Assembly (NCBI RefSeq): GCF_000306965.1
Contig: NZ_JH976434.1
Location: 957,797 to 1,021,796 of the forward strand
Source: Amphibacillus jilinensis Y1
Lineage (GTDB): Bacteria; Bacillota; Bacilli; Bacillales; Amphibacillaceae
DNA: 64,000 nucleotides
Direction: 5' to 3'
Part shown: piece after piece, positions 47,761 through 56,434 of the stretch
Layout: the number at the start of each line of letters is the position of its first letter
How positions within the stretch are numbered: position 1 is the first letter of the stretch
Position numbers and translations under genes: made by a program
The notes under the pieces: generated by a model
Told to the model about the DNA's origin: nothing
What the model saw: only the letters and a program-made list of their open reading frames with translations
Databases searched by the model: none

Positions 47761-48475
47761 GAACTTGGACAGCACCTCCTAATCTTTGAATGACATGATC
47801 ACCCCAGGCTAATTTTCCAGATTGAGCTTGCGGAACTTGATCTACGCCCTGACTTTTACCTTTGTGCAACATCAAACAACTGTCAGCCACATCCTTAATA
47901 AAATCTAAACTGTGCGACGACACCAGGATCGTCTTTCCCTTTGCTTTCTGATCAACAAGCCATTTCGCTAACCATTGACGCGAAGGAATATCTAATCCAT
48001 TAGTTGGCTCATCTAACACGAATAGTTGTGCCTGATGCTGATAAGCTGACGCCAACATGACTTTTTGCTTTTGGCCTTTTGACAAACTTCCGCTCGTTCG
48101 ATCTGCATATGCTGACAAGCCAACGACTTCTAGAGCCTGCCCGACCGATTCCTCGAGCTTATCCCGAGGCACACCAAAAGCCTTTGCCTTAAACAGAATA
48201 TGCTCAGCTACAGTTAATGAAGGAAAGAGGTGGGGATGATCCGGCACAAAAGCTGTTAAACATTTGGCTGCTTCGGTACCCGGTCGGTTCCCTGCAATGT
48301 CAATCACCCCTGCATCTTGCTTCAATAAGCCCACAATGCATCTTAGTAAGGTTGTTTTCCCAGCTCCATTAGCACCAATAATACCTACAATCGTTCCAGG
48401 AGCAGCTTGGAAATCAATATTAAAAATCCCTTCCCCTTGCCGATACGCTTTAGTTAAGCCGGCTACTTCTAACAT
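47753..48475 (-). CDS. skfE: ABC transporter ATP-binding protein of the sactipeptide cluster (SkfE-like)
   Basis: ATPase of 240 aa from ATG 48475 behind TAGAGGTGG. A longer upstream frame would translate repeat R9 and is rejected. Walker A GANGAGKTT, Q-loop region FVPDHPHLFPS, signature GSLSKGQKQKVMLA, Walker B LFVLDEPTNGLD and the switch His in LVSSHSLDF are present. The length matches B. subtilis SkfE closely. Partner of the following permease. Confidence 0.9.
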   Translation of the reverse strand: MLEVAGLTKAYRQGEGIFNIDFQAAPGTIVGIIGANGAGKTTLLRCIVGLLKQDAGVIDIAGNRPGTEAAKCLTAFVPDHPHLFPSLTVAEHILFKAKAFGVPRDKLEESVGQALEVVGLSAYADRTSGSLSKGQKQKVMLASAYQHQAQLFVLDEPTNGLDIPSRQWLAKWLVDQKAKGKTILVSSHSLDFIKDVADSCLMLHKGKSQGVDQVPQAQSGKLAWGDHVIQRLGGAVQVHE

Positions 48476-48500
48476 AAATACAACCACCTCTACATTACTT

Positions 48501-48645
48501 TTTATCACAGATAACCGCCCGCAAAATACCCGCCACAAAATAGAGCATAGAGCAAGGCTATTGAAAGACGGGAGCTAACTGGCGCTAATATCCTGATCCA
48601 TTCAGCTATCAACCAGTCGGACAAGAACGCCCCCAATGATTGACA
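48501..48645 (-). repeat. Repeat family R, copy R9 (inside the sactipeptide operon)
   Basis: Minus orientation, between skfC and skfE. It contains CAATCATTGGGGGCG, GAATGGATCAGGATATTAGC and AGCTCCCGTC / TGGCGGGT, and ends GGCGGTTATCTGTGATAAA about 15 bp before the skfE ribosome binding site. Confidence 0.85.
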
Positions 48646-48668
48646 TGGATTCAATCTAGCGAAACACG

Positions 48669-50171
48669 TCACATAACTTTTGACTCACTAAGAGGTGCTA
48701 AAGGTTGGCGTTTCACTTTTCGTTTACTCATTTGATAATCGATCAATGGCAAAGATGTCATTAAGAAATTATAAATAAAGTGGGCCACAAAAACAGTTAA
48801 AAATCCGAAGTAAACATAAACTACACCTAGAATCATACCGATGATCACTAATTGTAAGCCTCGATATAGAGAAGATGAAAAGCCCAGACCTTGATGGAGA
48901 CAAGCCCATAAAATCGAGGTTACCACAATCGCTATAACGGTTTGATTGATGAATAAGCTAAGCAATGAAATGCCTAGCAATCGATAGATAACCTCTTCAA
49001 GTAAGGCGCTTTGTATCGACATACTAATTGATTGTTTATACTTATAACCCGATAAAAACGTAGAACGTGAAGACAATTCAGGAGCTATGCGAAGAAAACC
49101 ATGTTGTTGTAAAAAGTGAAACAGTAAATTTGTTAACGATAAACAGAGAAAGCCTGTACCAATCCCAGCAAGCAACTGTGTAATCGGATTTTGAAACACC
49201 ATACTTCCATTTAAATAAGCGAGATTCAAACCAACAAAGGATAATAAAAACATGAGAAAACCATAAGCAATTATACCAACTAAAGCAGATAAGACCCCAA
49301 CTGTATAAATTGACCTGACAGTTAATCGTGAATCATAGGCATTAATTAGACTTAACTTAATATCGTCTGCAGCGGTTAATAAAATAGAGACAATCATTAA
49401 CCCAGTTAGAGCGATACTCGTATAAACATTAATCACTTGTTCGATATTAATCAAAACGAAGATAGCCACAGTAACCGCAATTAACGAACCAATAAAACCA
49501 CTTAAATTAAGCGCCGTTTCGCGATACTCTTTTCTTACAATCGCTTGCATGTCACTTGTATTGATTTCCGTATCATTAACTACTTCTGTCACCCGACCGT
49601 CCTCTAAAATGACCGTGATTTTCATCCGAAGGTCACCTTGACTAATCATGTACCAATAATGCTTAATATTTGCTAATTCTTCTGTTCGCTCACCTTCCCC
49701 AGTCGCTTCTATGCGATCCCAAATACAACTGTGCTTATGTTTTATTTGACTGATGACATCAGCTGATGATGTCATTGTTGTATGCGCCTCATTATAAAGA
49801 GCCGCATCTCTGATCGTCGTACTTAAGAATGTGATTTCTCCCTTGGCGCTAATATTAATAACTATTGAGTTATCTTGATCAATAAACCGTATACGCCACG
49901 CTTCTACGATGCCCCAATCAAATAATAGATGACGCCATCTATCTAATAGATTTAACTTATGCATTCGGTTAATTAACTTGTGGTCATACCAATAACTTGT
50001 GTACCATCTCCACTTACTAACGTCTACCCCTACCAGCTGATTGATATAATCAGTTGCTATACGCACTGCTTTTTCCTCGGGTAACAACGAAGATTCATAG
50101 CTAGCTGGTCTGAATCGCCAATATATAAACATCGAAGCTAACCCTAACACAAACAAAAGCATTTCAATCAC
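48669..50171 (-). CDS. skfC: CPBP-family membrane protease of the sactipeptide cluster (SkfC-like)
   Basis: 500 aa, nearly the length of B. subtilis SkfC. One helix at 3-18, an N-terminal extracytoplasmic domain (about 25-205), then about seven helices. The CPBP/Abi glutamic protease motif is present: E392-E393-x3-R in LLEEVIYRLLG, His426 in WACLHQGLGFSS, and His464 in FVAHFIYNF. In SKF biosynthesis this protein is thought to remove the leader and/or cyclise the peptide. It starts 18 bp after skfB. Confidence 0.88.
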   Translation of the reverse strand: MIEMLLFVLGLASMFIYWRFRPASYESSLLPEEKAVRIATDYINQLVGVDVSKWRWYTSYWYDHKLINRMHKLNLLDRWRHLLFDWGIVEAWRIRFIDQDNSIVINISAKGEITFLSTTIRDAALYNEAHTTMTSSADVISQIKHKHSCIWDRIEATGEGERTEELANIKHYWYMISQGDLRMKITVILEDGRVTEVVNDTEINTSDMQAIVRKEYRETALNLSGFIGSLIAVTVAIFVLINIEQVINVYTSIALTGLMIVSILLTAADDIKLSLINAYDSRLTVRSIYTVGVLSALVGIIAYGFLMFLLSFVGLNLAYLNGSMVFQNPITQLLAGIGTGFLCLSLTNLLFHFLQQHGFLRIAPELSSRSTFLSGYKYKQSISMSIQSALLEEVIYRLLGISLLSLFINQTVIAIVVTSILWACLHQGLGFSSSLYRGLQLVIIGMILGVVYVYFGFLTVFVAHFIYNFLMTSLPLIDYQMSKRKVKRQPLAPLSESKVM

Positions 50172-50188
50172 CGTTTTATCACATCCTT

Positions 50189-51433
50189 CTAAGCAAATGA
50201 ATGAGGAAGATCTACCTCATCTGGAAAGTTAACTTTTGAGAGACATCGACATGTTCTAGCCCGCTGTTGTAGAGCTTGTAAGTTAGCAGGTTGACCTAAA
50301 GTCTCAAGGCTGTCTTCTAAAATATGACCTAATGCCTCTGTTTCAATTTGACACGGTGTAACAAGACCATCAGCTCTAATGTACCATTGCAGATAACCAG
50401 GCGTGCTGTATTCCGTACAACCCTCATTGTTTTTGCCATCCCATACTTGAAGATAGATTTGATCTTGATATTTTTGATTAGCCTCAAAAAATTGAGCTTG
50501 CACGTCCTGATATTGTTCTTGTGATAAACTGAGCGTATCTAGCTGTTCTGCTCGTCCTAAAGGCAAGGTCATGCCCGCTCTAAATCCACTAGCACCAGCT
50601 TTAACACAATATTCAATCACCTCAGCGACGGTTTGATAATTGTTGGGATTAACGGTCATCGCAACTAAAGTCGGCACACCATGATTTGAAAGTTTCTCGA
50701 TCGTATTTATAGATTCTACAAACGCTCCTTCTTTTCCTCTTAACAAATCATGAATTTTTGGTGAACCATCGATACTAATTTGCACGGAAACATTGGCTAA
50801 ATTGGAAATGAGCTTAATTTCATCTTCCTTCCAATTTAAACCGTTCGAAAATAGGTTTACCGTTGAAAATAAAGAACTCGCTGTTGTGACAACTTCCTTA
50901 AATCCTTTAACTAACCGGGCTTCGCCACCCGTTAATGTAATGTCGTTGATGCCATTGGCTGCTAAACGATGCATAATTGCTATCCAATCCTCAGCCTTTA
51001 ATTCACCTTTAAGTCGCCTACCTGATGACGAATAACAAAAAGAACAAAACAAGTTACAACCATTTGTGAGCTGAAGTGTACAACTAATTGGCAAATAGGA
51101 TTGGGTCGATCCTGTGACCACGAAAGACGGAACATTATGTATCCATGCTTCTGTTAAGGGATGAGCTGCCAATTGATCCGTTAAATCTTGCGCACTAATA
51201 GCTTCTTTTTTCATGATACTGAGTACTTGAGCGGTCTTTGCTAGCGATTTATTTTTAGCTAATAGTAAAGCTATTTCCACTGCTTCACCACTTAAGCGAA
51301 AATAATACATGCTCTTTCGTTCAACTAGCAATGCACTATGTGGTTGTAAGTGGATGTAGTATTCTGATTCTTGAGCAGCTTGCAAAGTAAAAGCCTCCTT
51401 GACATTTAATTGAAGGGAAGACGATTGGCACAT
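50189..51433 (-). CDS. skfB: Radical SAM sactisynthase (SkfB-like)
   Basis: Peptide maturase that forms a Cys-to-alpha-carbon thioether. 414 aa from ATG 51433 behind AGGAGGAG. Residues 1-100 look like a PqqD-like peptide-recognition domain. The SAM-binding [4Fe-4S] motif C126-x3-C130-x2-C133 is in LTNGCNLFCSFCYSSSGRR. GGEARL follows for SAM contact, and the C-terminal auxiliary-cluster region has Cys361 (VTPCQIE), Cys395 and Cys397 (RTCRCLS). The length is close to B. subtilis SkfB (410). Its substrate should be the 58-aa peptide encoded at 51698-51874. Confidence 0.92.
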   Translation of the reverse strand: MCQSSSLQLNVKEAFTLQAAQESEYYIHLQPHSALLVERKSMYYFRLSGEAVEIALLLAKNKSLAKTAQVLSIMKKEAISAQDLTDQLAAHPLTEAWIHNVPSFVVTGSTQSYLPISCTLQLTNGCNLFCSFCYSSSGRRLKGELKAEDWIAIMHRLAANGINDITLTGGEARLVKGFKEVVTTASSLFSTVNLFSNGLNWKEDEIKLISNLANVSVQISIDGSPKIHDLLRGKEGAFVESINTIEKLSNHGVPTLVAMTVNPNNYQTVAEVIEYCVKAGASGFRAGMTLPLGRAEQLDTLSLSQEQYQDVQAQFFEANQKYQDQIYLQVWDGKNNEGCTEYSTPGYLQWYIRADGLVTPCQIETEALGHILEDSLETLGQPANLQALQQRARTCRCLSKVNFPDEVDLPHSFA

Positions 51434-51558
51434 CAATCTCCTCCTACCTGTTTCATCTCACATAGATAGATTGCTAAAGTTATTAGCAATAATCTGCTTT
51501 TAAACGCATTTTTTTTAAAATCAAGTTCATAACCCTTGATAAAAGAATCCATTCAATC

Positions 51559-51702
51559 GTCGGTAAGACACCCACCTCAAAATAGTGAGTAGAGTGCAGC
51601 TATTTTAGGTGGGTGATAATGGACGCTCAGGTTCTGTTTCACTCACCTTAACCATCAGTGGGCCGAGAACAAAAACGCCCACTGACTGAAGTTTGTTTTA
51701 TA
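51559..51702 (-). repeat. Repeat family R, copy R10 (between precursor and maturase genes)
   Basis: Minus orientation. It starts TAAAACAAACTTCAGTCAGTG, whose TAA is the stop codon of the precursor gene. Stem I CAGTGGGC / GCCCACTG is perfect. Stem II is CCCACCT / AGGTGGG, a compensatory variant of CCCGCCT / AGGCGGG. It probably acts as an attenuator or processing signal between skfA and skfB; no long T run follows. Confidence 0.85.
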
Positions 51703-51874
51703 TGGTGGCTTTTGCAGGACTTAGTGGCGGCCAACACGCTTTCGTTAGTGAAACAGTCTTCGTCGCCCAACAAGCTGTACAACCAACAGTTTTAACAAGT
51801 GGTCTAGCCACGGGTTTCCCTGTCGACGCATATGTTGATTCCCATCTGTTTTTGTTAGATATGTCTTTTGTCAT
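51698..51874 (-). CDS. skfA: SKF-like sactipeptide precursor (SkfA-like), 58 aa
   Basis: The frame starts at ATG 51874 behind GGGGAGGTG. The leader (1-31) begins MTKDISNKNRWESTYASTGK and ends VKTVG. The putative core (32-58) is 27 residues: Cys1-Thr-Ala-Cys4-Trp-Ala-Thr-Lys, later Leu12, Cys16 and a final Ile27. B. subtilis SkfA has the same pattern (WES in the leader, KAAG before the core, CxxCWA, Cys16, terminal Ile). There a Cys4-Met12 thioether, a Cys1-Cys16 disulfide and head-to-tail closure make the killing factor. Here position 12 is Leu, and one residue is added after Cys16. The gene is first in an operon with the maturase, protease and transporter. Strong call from similarity and context. 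Confidence 0.88.
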   Translation of the reverse strand: MTKDISNKNRWESTYASTGKPVARPLVKTVGCTACWATKTVSLTKACWPPLSPAKATI

Positions 51875-51906
51875 TTTTTCACCTCCCCTTATCTCTTAGT
51901 TAAACT

Positions 51907-51934
51907 ATATTATTTACTAGTCATTTTATGACAA
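51907..51934 (-). promoter_or_regulatory. Candidate promoter and operator of the sactipeptide operon
   Basis: On the minus strand TTGTCA (51934-51929) and TAATAT (51912-51907) are 16 bp apart, 33 bp before the start codon of skfA. A perfect 5+5 inverted repeat GTCAT-AAA-ATGAC (51920-51932) overlaps the -35 region and could be an operator. No clean Spo0A box was found. Confidence 0.5.
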
Positions 51935-52004
51935 TTAACAGAATGATATGCTTGTTTCTTTTGATTGAGTAGTTGTGACTATATTATAAAAGTACATTCT
52001 TTAT

Positions 52005-52290
52005 GATCCGTATCACAGATTGATAGCAGGCCTGTTTATCTTAGTAGCTGTTAGGTTAGTTCATTCAACCTTATTAATGAAGCACACCTTTCCCCGTTTC
52101 TTAGCGCGTCCGTTAACTTATCTTTTAAAGCTGTCTTGTAATAGAACATTAATAAATAAGGATGGGCCAGACAATCCTTTTGACACACCTCGTGATTCCA
52201 TTCAGACTCAAACACATTTAAGACTTACATATAAGCAATAATCATCAACGTTGTTTGGCATGATTTCCATCCCTGCTTTAAAGTGTTAGA
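52005..52290. other. Intergenic region with possible R-repeat remnant
   Basis: TATCACAGAT at about 52012-52021 matches the reversed terminal motif of R, and GCGCGTCCGTTAAC at 52108-52121 matches its middle, but the rest has decayed. No convincing gene. Confidence 0.35.
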
Positions 52291-52294
52291 CTAA

Positions 52295-52341
52295 AAACGC
52301 ACTCCTATGGCTAGTATTTATCTAGCCATAGGGGTGCGTTT
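52295..52341 (-). terminator. Strong bidirectional terminator
   Basis: AAACGCACTCCTATGGCTAG pairs with CTAGCCATAGGGGTGCGTTT with one mismatch, around a 7-base loop. It serves the DUF2207 gene ending at 52432. Confidence 0.85.
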
Positions 52342-52431
52342 GATCTGCAACCTAAGATAGTATTCTGTTAATGATCGCATTCTTCTTTAATCGTTACTCT
52401 CGCTTGTTAAATTAAATGCGATGTCAATCGG

Positions 52432-54156
52432 TTAACGTGCACCACCGCCTCCACCGCCTAAGGAACCGGCACCACCACCAATGCTTGTTATACCCCCGCT
52501 ACCCGCTACAGCACTTGTTGTCGAACTAAGCCCTTTTTGATAACCTTTTGCAAAACTTCTCGAAAACGCATTGATTACCGCCATATGCATATATACAACC
52601 TGGATTTGATCAACATATTGAGGACAAAAGCCTCTCAGTTGCTCAATCACTGTTTCCGACATTCCATATAGACTCGCCCATACCAACACATCTTCCCACA
52701 AAAGTACGTCATTCTTTCCAATTTCCTGAAGAAGAACGTCATCATTTAAATAGTTCTCAAACTGGACAAGTTGGTTGAACAGCGCTTCTCCTTTTTCGGT
52801 CCCTTTCATGACTTTCGTTGACAGGACTTTCATATATTTAATTTCTCGTTCCTCTATGTAAAATTGTTGTAAAAGTTGTTTTTTTGATCGACTAGACAAG
52901 GATCGCTTGAGCACATCAATTTTTTTGTAGTGCGTTATTGCCCAATTTTTTAGTTTATTCGCTTCTAATATACCTTCCGTTCCTGCGGCTGAAACGATAA
53001 TGTCCCAAAATTTTTTTTCGACTGACTTAGTAATTGGCTGTGCATGATTCAGATCTATCTTGATTGCCGATACTTCTTTTTTTGTCAGTACACTTATTGC
53101 AGTCGTTTCAACCACTCTCTTTTCCTTAAACCACTTTAACATAAACGCCGTAAAATAATCTTCAAAGCTTCCTATATCAAGCGCTTGAAGTAAATACGCC
53201 ACATCCGTGATTGAACCGTGCTTATATGGAATATCGCGATAATACTTCCCCTTATTCAATGCCCTTCTCTGTTTACCTGTGATAAGTGGATCTGCTTTCT
53301 TTATCGCTTGGTGACGTTTGATTGCAATTATACAATATAAAATAATACCACATACAATTAGCAACAATACAGCTTGTGCGCCCCTTACTATTAACTCATC
53401 ACCATTTGATTGAACATTATAGGAACTGTTTTGCTTAGCCCTTTCTTTTTGTTCACTTAAAGTTTGATCCAATGCTAAACTGGACTGAAACGGTTGATCT
53501 AAAAACTGCATGATTATAGTAATATGGTTCTGGTTAGATAACGCCACATTAGACCTAGCGACCAAGTGACCTGCTTCTAAATTAACTTCGCCTTCAAAAC
53601 CAAATCCCCAAATTTTCGTATTGTCTTGCGTAAATGGTTGAGGACCACGAATAATTATCGTAACCTCTTCTGGGTTTATATTGTTCTTTCCATCAAACAA
53701 ACGCCAGTTCATCGCCTGACCATCCTCAAGTTGGCGCACCATATCAGAAACAGTGTAACTAACTGTGTACGCGTGTTCACCGTATTCACCAATTCCCCAA
53801 CTTAATTCAATCCCACGGTTCGTTGTAACAACCCCATATTTCCCAGCCTTTTCTTCGCGACTGGCATCAACATCCCAATTTGGCTGATATGTTAGTGGCT
53901 CCCCAAAGTCTTTAACATGAAAATCTGTTACTACAGAACCATCTAAGTTTTCCATTACGATATAAATTTCTGTTTCTCTAGTTAAATACATATGCCGGGT
54001 TTCAATAACCCGCCCCGTTCCATCTTCTTGTAACTCAATGTCATAGTGAAGCGAGGACATCGAATTCGCAGATAGACTTGCTCCGAAGCTAATCTTCAAT
54101 CCTATGACAATGAGTAACACCATTATCATTCTTCTCATATTAATATTTTTGCGCAC
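52432..54156 (-). CDS. DUF2207-family membrane protein
   Basis: About 574 aa from GTG 54156, eight bases after GGAGG; an ATG at 54195 lacks a spaced site. Signal peptide (MRRMIMVLLIVIGLKISFG, cut near ASLSA), then an extracytoplasmic beta-rich DUF2207 domain (about 30-230) and a helix at about 262-280. A large cytoplasmic region follows (ALDIGSFEDYFTAFMLKWFKEKR). The C-terminus is Gly-rich (SIGGGAGSLGGGGGGAR), as commonly seen in DUF2207 proteins. Function unknown. Confidence 0.87.
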   Translation of the reverse strand: MRKNINMRRMIMVLLIVIGLKISFGASLSANSMSSLHYDIELQEDGTGRVIETRHMYLTRETEIYIVMENLDGSVVTDFHVKDFGEPLTYQPNWDVDASREEKAGKYGVVTTNRGIELSWGIGEYGEHAYTVSYTVSDMVRQLEDGQAMNWRLFDGKNNINPEEVTIIIRGPQPFTQDNTKIWGFGFEGEVNLEAGHLVARSNVALSNQNHITIIMQFLDQPFQSSLALDQTLSEQKERAKQNSSYNVQSNGDELIVRGAQAVLLLIVCGIILYCIIAIKRHQAIKKADPLITGKQRRALNKGKYYRDIPYKHGSITDVAYLLQALDIGSFEDYFTAFMLKWFKEKRVVETTAISVLTKKEVSAIKIDLNHAQPITKSVEKKFWDIIVSAAGTEGILEANKLKNWAITHYKKIDVLKRSLSSRSKKQLLQQFYIEEREIKYMKVLSTKVMKGTEKGEALFNQLVQFENYLNDDVLLQEIGKNDVLLWEDVLVWASLYGMSETVIEQLRGFCPQYVDQIQVVYMHMAVINAFSRSFAKGYQKGLSSTTSAVAGSGGITSIGGGAGSLGGGGGGAR

Positions 54157-54195
54157 ATGACCATCCTCCGCGGTGTCTTTGTTTACTTGTTTCAT

Positions 54196-54693
54196 TTTTA
54201 AAGTACTTTTCTCTCCTATAATTAAACCTCATTGCATTTGATTAAGCGGTGCAAAGTGAATCAGACGATAATAGCCTCCATCCTGATCAAACATTTACGA
54301 TTAACGAAATTAACTGTTGATCGTTGTCACGATTTTCACGTTGCTAGATTTACTTATAGATCTGGATCATGCTCAGTAATCGAAAATCGTTTAACGCTAG
54401 AATAACCACCGAAACATGAAGGATTAAGAATAATAATGGGTCCTTTTTTATCAGATATAGAGAAACGAACTTTTTTCAAATCAATTACACCCATTATAGC
54501 TAATCGTTTATTTTAAATGCAAAACAAATAGCACCAAAACGAGTCAATATTAAATAGGAAATGGGCTTTTTCAGGTAGTGGTGGCTAGCTGACCAATTTT
54601 TCCAATGCCCATGTTTATCATTGCGGGAATCGGGAACGTCCATAATAAACCCCCAATGAACTAAACTACTTTTTTGAAAGGAAGGCTGACGAA
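54196..54693. other. Intergenic region, mostly featureless
   Basis: 54250-54290 (GTGAATCAGACGATAATAGCCTCC) resembles the middle of repeat R and may be a fragment. Otherwise no gene, promoter or terminator is clear. AAAGGAAGG at 54678-54686 serves the broken aldehyde dehydrogenase. Confidence 0.45.
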
Positions 54694-56140
54694 ATGTATA
54701 ACTATACTAAACAATATATTAATGGCAAATGGGTTGAATCTTGAATCTACTAACAAGGAAACCATTGCTGTTTACAACCCAGCTACCGAATAAAAGATCG
54801 GTTCGATAAGTGCCGGGACCACACAAGATTTAGATAAAGCTGTTCAAGCAGCAAAAGAGACTTTTCCAAATTTCTCTAAAACGTCAAAACAGGAACGCGT
54901 GCAATTATTAGAGAATATAGCTACAGAATACGAAAAGCGAAAAGATGACTTCATTAACATCATTACAGAAGAGCTGGACTCGCCTGTGACCTTTTCTGAA
55001 GAGACACAATATCAAATGGGATTAAACCATTTCAAGGCAACCGCTCAAATGTTAAGTGACTTTGCCTTTACAGAAAATCGGGAAGAATCATTTATCAAAA
55101 AAGAGGCTATTGGTGTAGCTGGACTCATCACACCTTGGAATTTCCCAACCAATCAAGTCGCCACAAAACTCGCTAGTGCCTTTGCAGCTGGAAGTACAGT
55201 TGTTTTAAAACCAGCCTCAGAGACACCCTTTGCTGCAATCATTTTAGCAGAAGTACTAGAGAAAGCTGGTGTACCAAAAGGTGTATTTAATTTAGTCAAT
55301 GGCACAGGCTCTACGATTGGGGATGGCATTAGCTCTCACCCAGATATTGATTTTGTGTCGTTTACTGGTTCAGGCCATGTCGGCTCAAAAATCATGGAGA
55401 ATGCTGCTTCTGACATTAAAAATATTGCGCTTGAATTAGGAGGCAAATCACCAATCATTGTTCTCGATGATACAGACGTTGAAACCGCTGCTCGAACAGC
55501 TATTTCAAATATTGCAGCTAATACCGGGCAAGTTTGCACAGCCGGCACACGCTTGTTCATACCTAAAAACATGGAGAAGCCCTTCGCAGAAATGGTTAAA
55601 AAGCTTCTGCCTAAATATCCTATTGGCGATCCGAAAGACCCAAACACATTTATGGGGCCACAGGTATCAGAACAACAATGGCAAAACGTACAAGACTATA
55701 TTCAGACAGGGATTAATAATGGCGCTGATTTAATCGTTGGTGGAACTGGAAAACCAGAAGGAATATCAGCAGGTCATTATTCTAAAATAACGATGTTTAC
55801 CCACTTGAAACACAATGACACGATTGCTCAAGAAGAAATATTTGGACCGGTTATGACCGTCTTTACCTATGACAGCCTCGAAGAAGCAATTGAGCTTGCT
55901 AATGAAACGATTTATGGACTTGCTGGTTATGTTGTTGGAAAGGATTCGGACACCCTTATAAAGGTAGCAAAAAGAATTCGAGCTGGGAGAATAACGATTA
56001 ATAATGGTGAAATGGACTTTACTGCACCATTCGGTGGCTTTAAGCAATCAGGTATAGGTCGAGAATGGGGCGATTATGGAATAGAAGAATTTTTAGAAAC
56101 GAAAACGATTTTGGGTATGCCGAAAAGTTCAACAAAGTAG
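54694..56140 (+). pseudogene. Aldehyde dehydrogenase, disrupted by frameshift and stop
   Basis: NAD(P)-dependent aldehyde dehydrogenase family. It starts at ATG 54694 behind AAAGGAAGG (MYNYTKQYINGKWVES). TTGAATC is duplicated in tandem at 54734-54747, which shifts the frame; removing seven bases restores KWVESTNKETIAVYNPATE. A second lesion follows: an in-frame TAA at 54791 where related proteins usually have Glu. From 54899 to 56140 the remaining 413 codons are intact, including the oxyanion LTPWNFP region (LITPWNFPTN), general base Glu in LELGGKSP and nucleophile Cys in NTGQVCTAG. No ribosome binding site supports the internal GTG 54899. Confidence 0.9.
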
Positions 56141-56325
56141 TCGATCAACACTGTTTGAAACCATACCCAGTTATAGTAGGGTTAAAGTCATTAATGGTTT
56201 GAGAAAAAGGTGTTTGTAGTTTTCACTAGCAATCCGCCAATCAAGTTATGAACAAATACGTTAAACAATTTACAGATGTCGAATAACAACCGTACGTCAC
56301 CCCCTTACCTTCTCCATGATTTAAA

Positions 56326-56363
56326 AAATAACGTCATGGCTTTAAAATGCCATGACGTTATTT
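56326..56363 (+). terminator. Bidirectional terminator
   Basis: ATAACGTCATGGC (56328-56340) pairs perfectly with GCCATGACGTTAT (56349-56361), flanked by A and T runs. Confidence 0.85.
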
Positions 56364-56434
56364 CATTTAATCATTATCCTACCTCACTACCAACGGGTAT
56401 CAAGGGCAACATATTATATTAATCCTTACTTTTC

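Noticed and set aside
48476..48538. Longer N-terminus for the SkfE-like ATPase
   Set aside because: It would translate the R9 repeat. A good ribosome site sits before ATG 48475, and the shorter protein matches the expected length.
51875..52005. Spo0A box upstream of the sactipeptide operon
   Set aside because: TTGTCATAA near 51927-51934 only loosely resembles TTGTCGAA; not enough to claim Spo0A control as in B. subtilis.
52020..52241. Plus-strand 73-aa frame
   Set aside because: It lacks a ribosome site and probably derives from a decayed R repeat.
54899..56140. Intact 413-aa aldehyde dehydrogenase
   Set aside because: The frame begins at an internal GTG with no ribosome site. The natural N-terminus lies upstream, separated by a frameshift and a stop.
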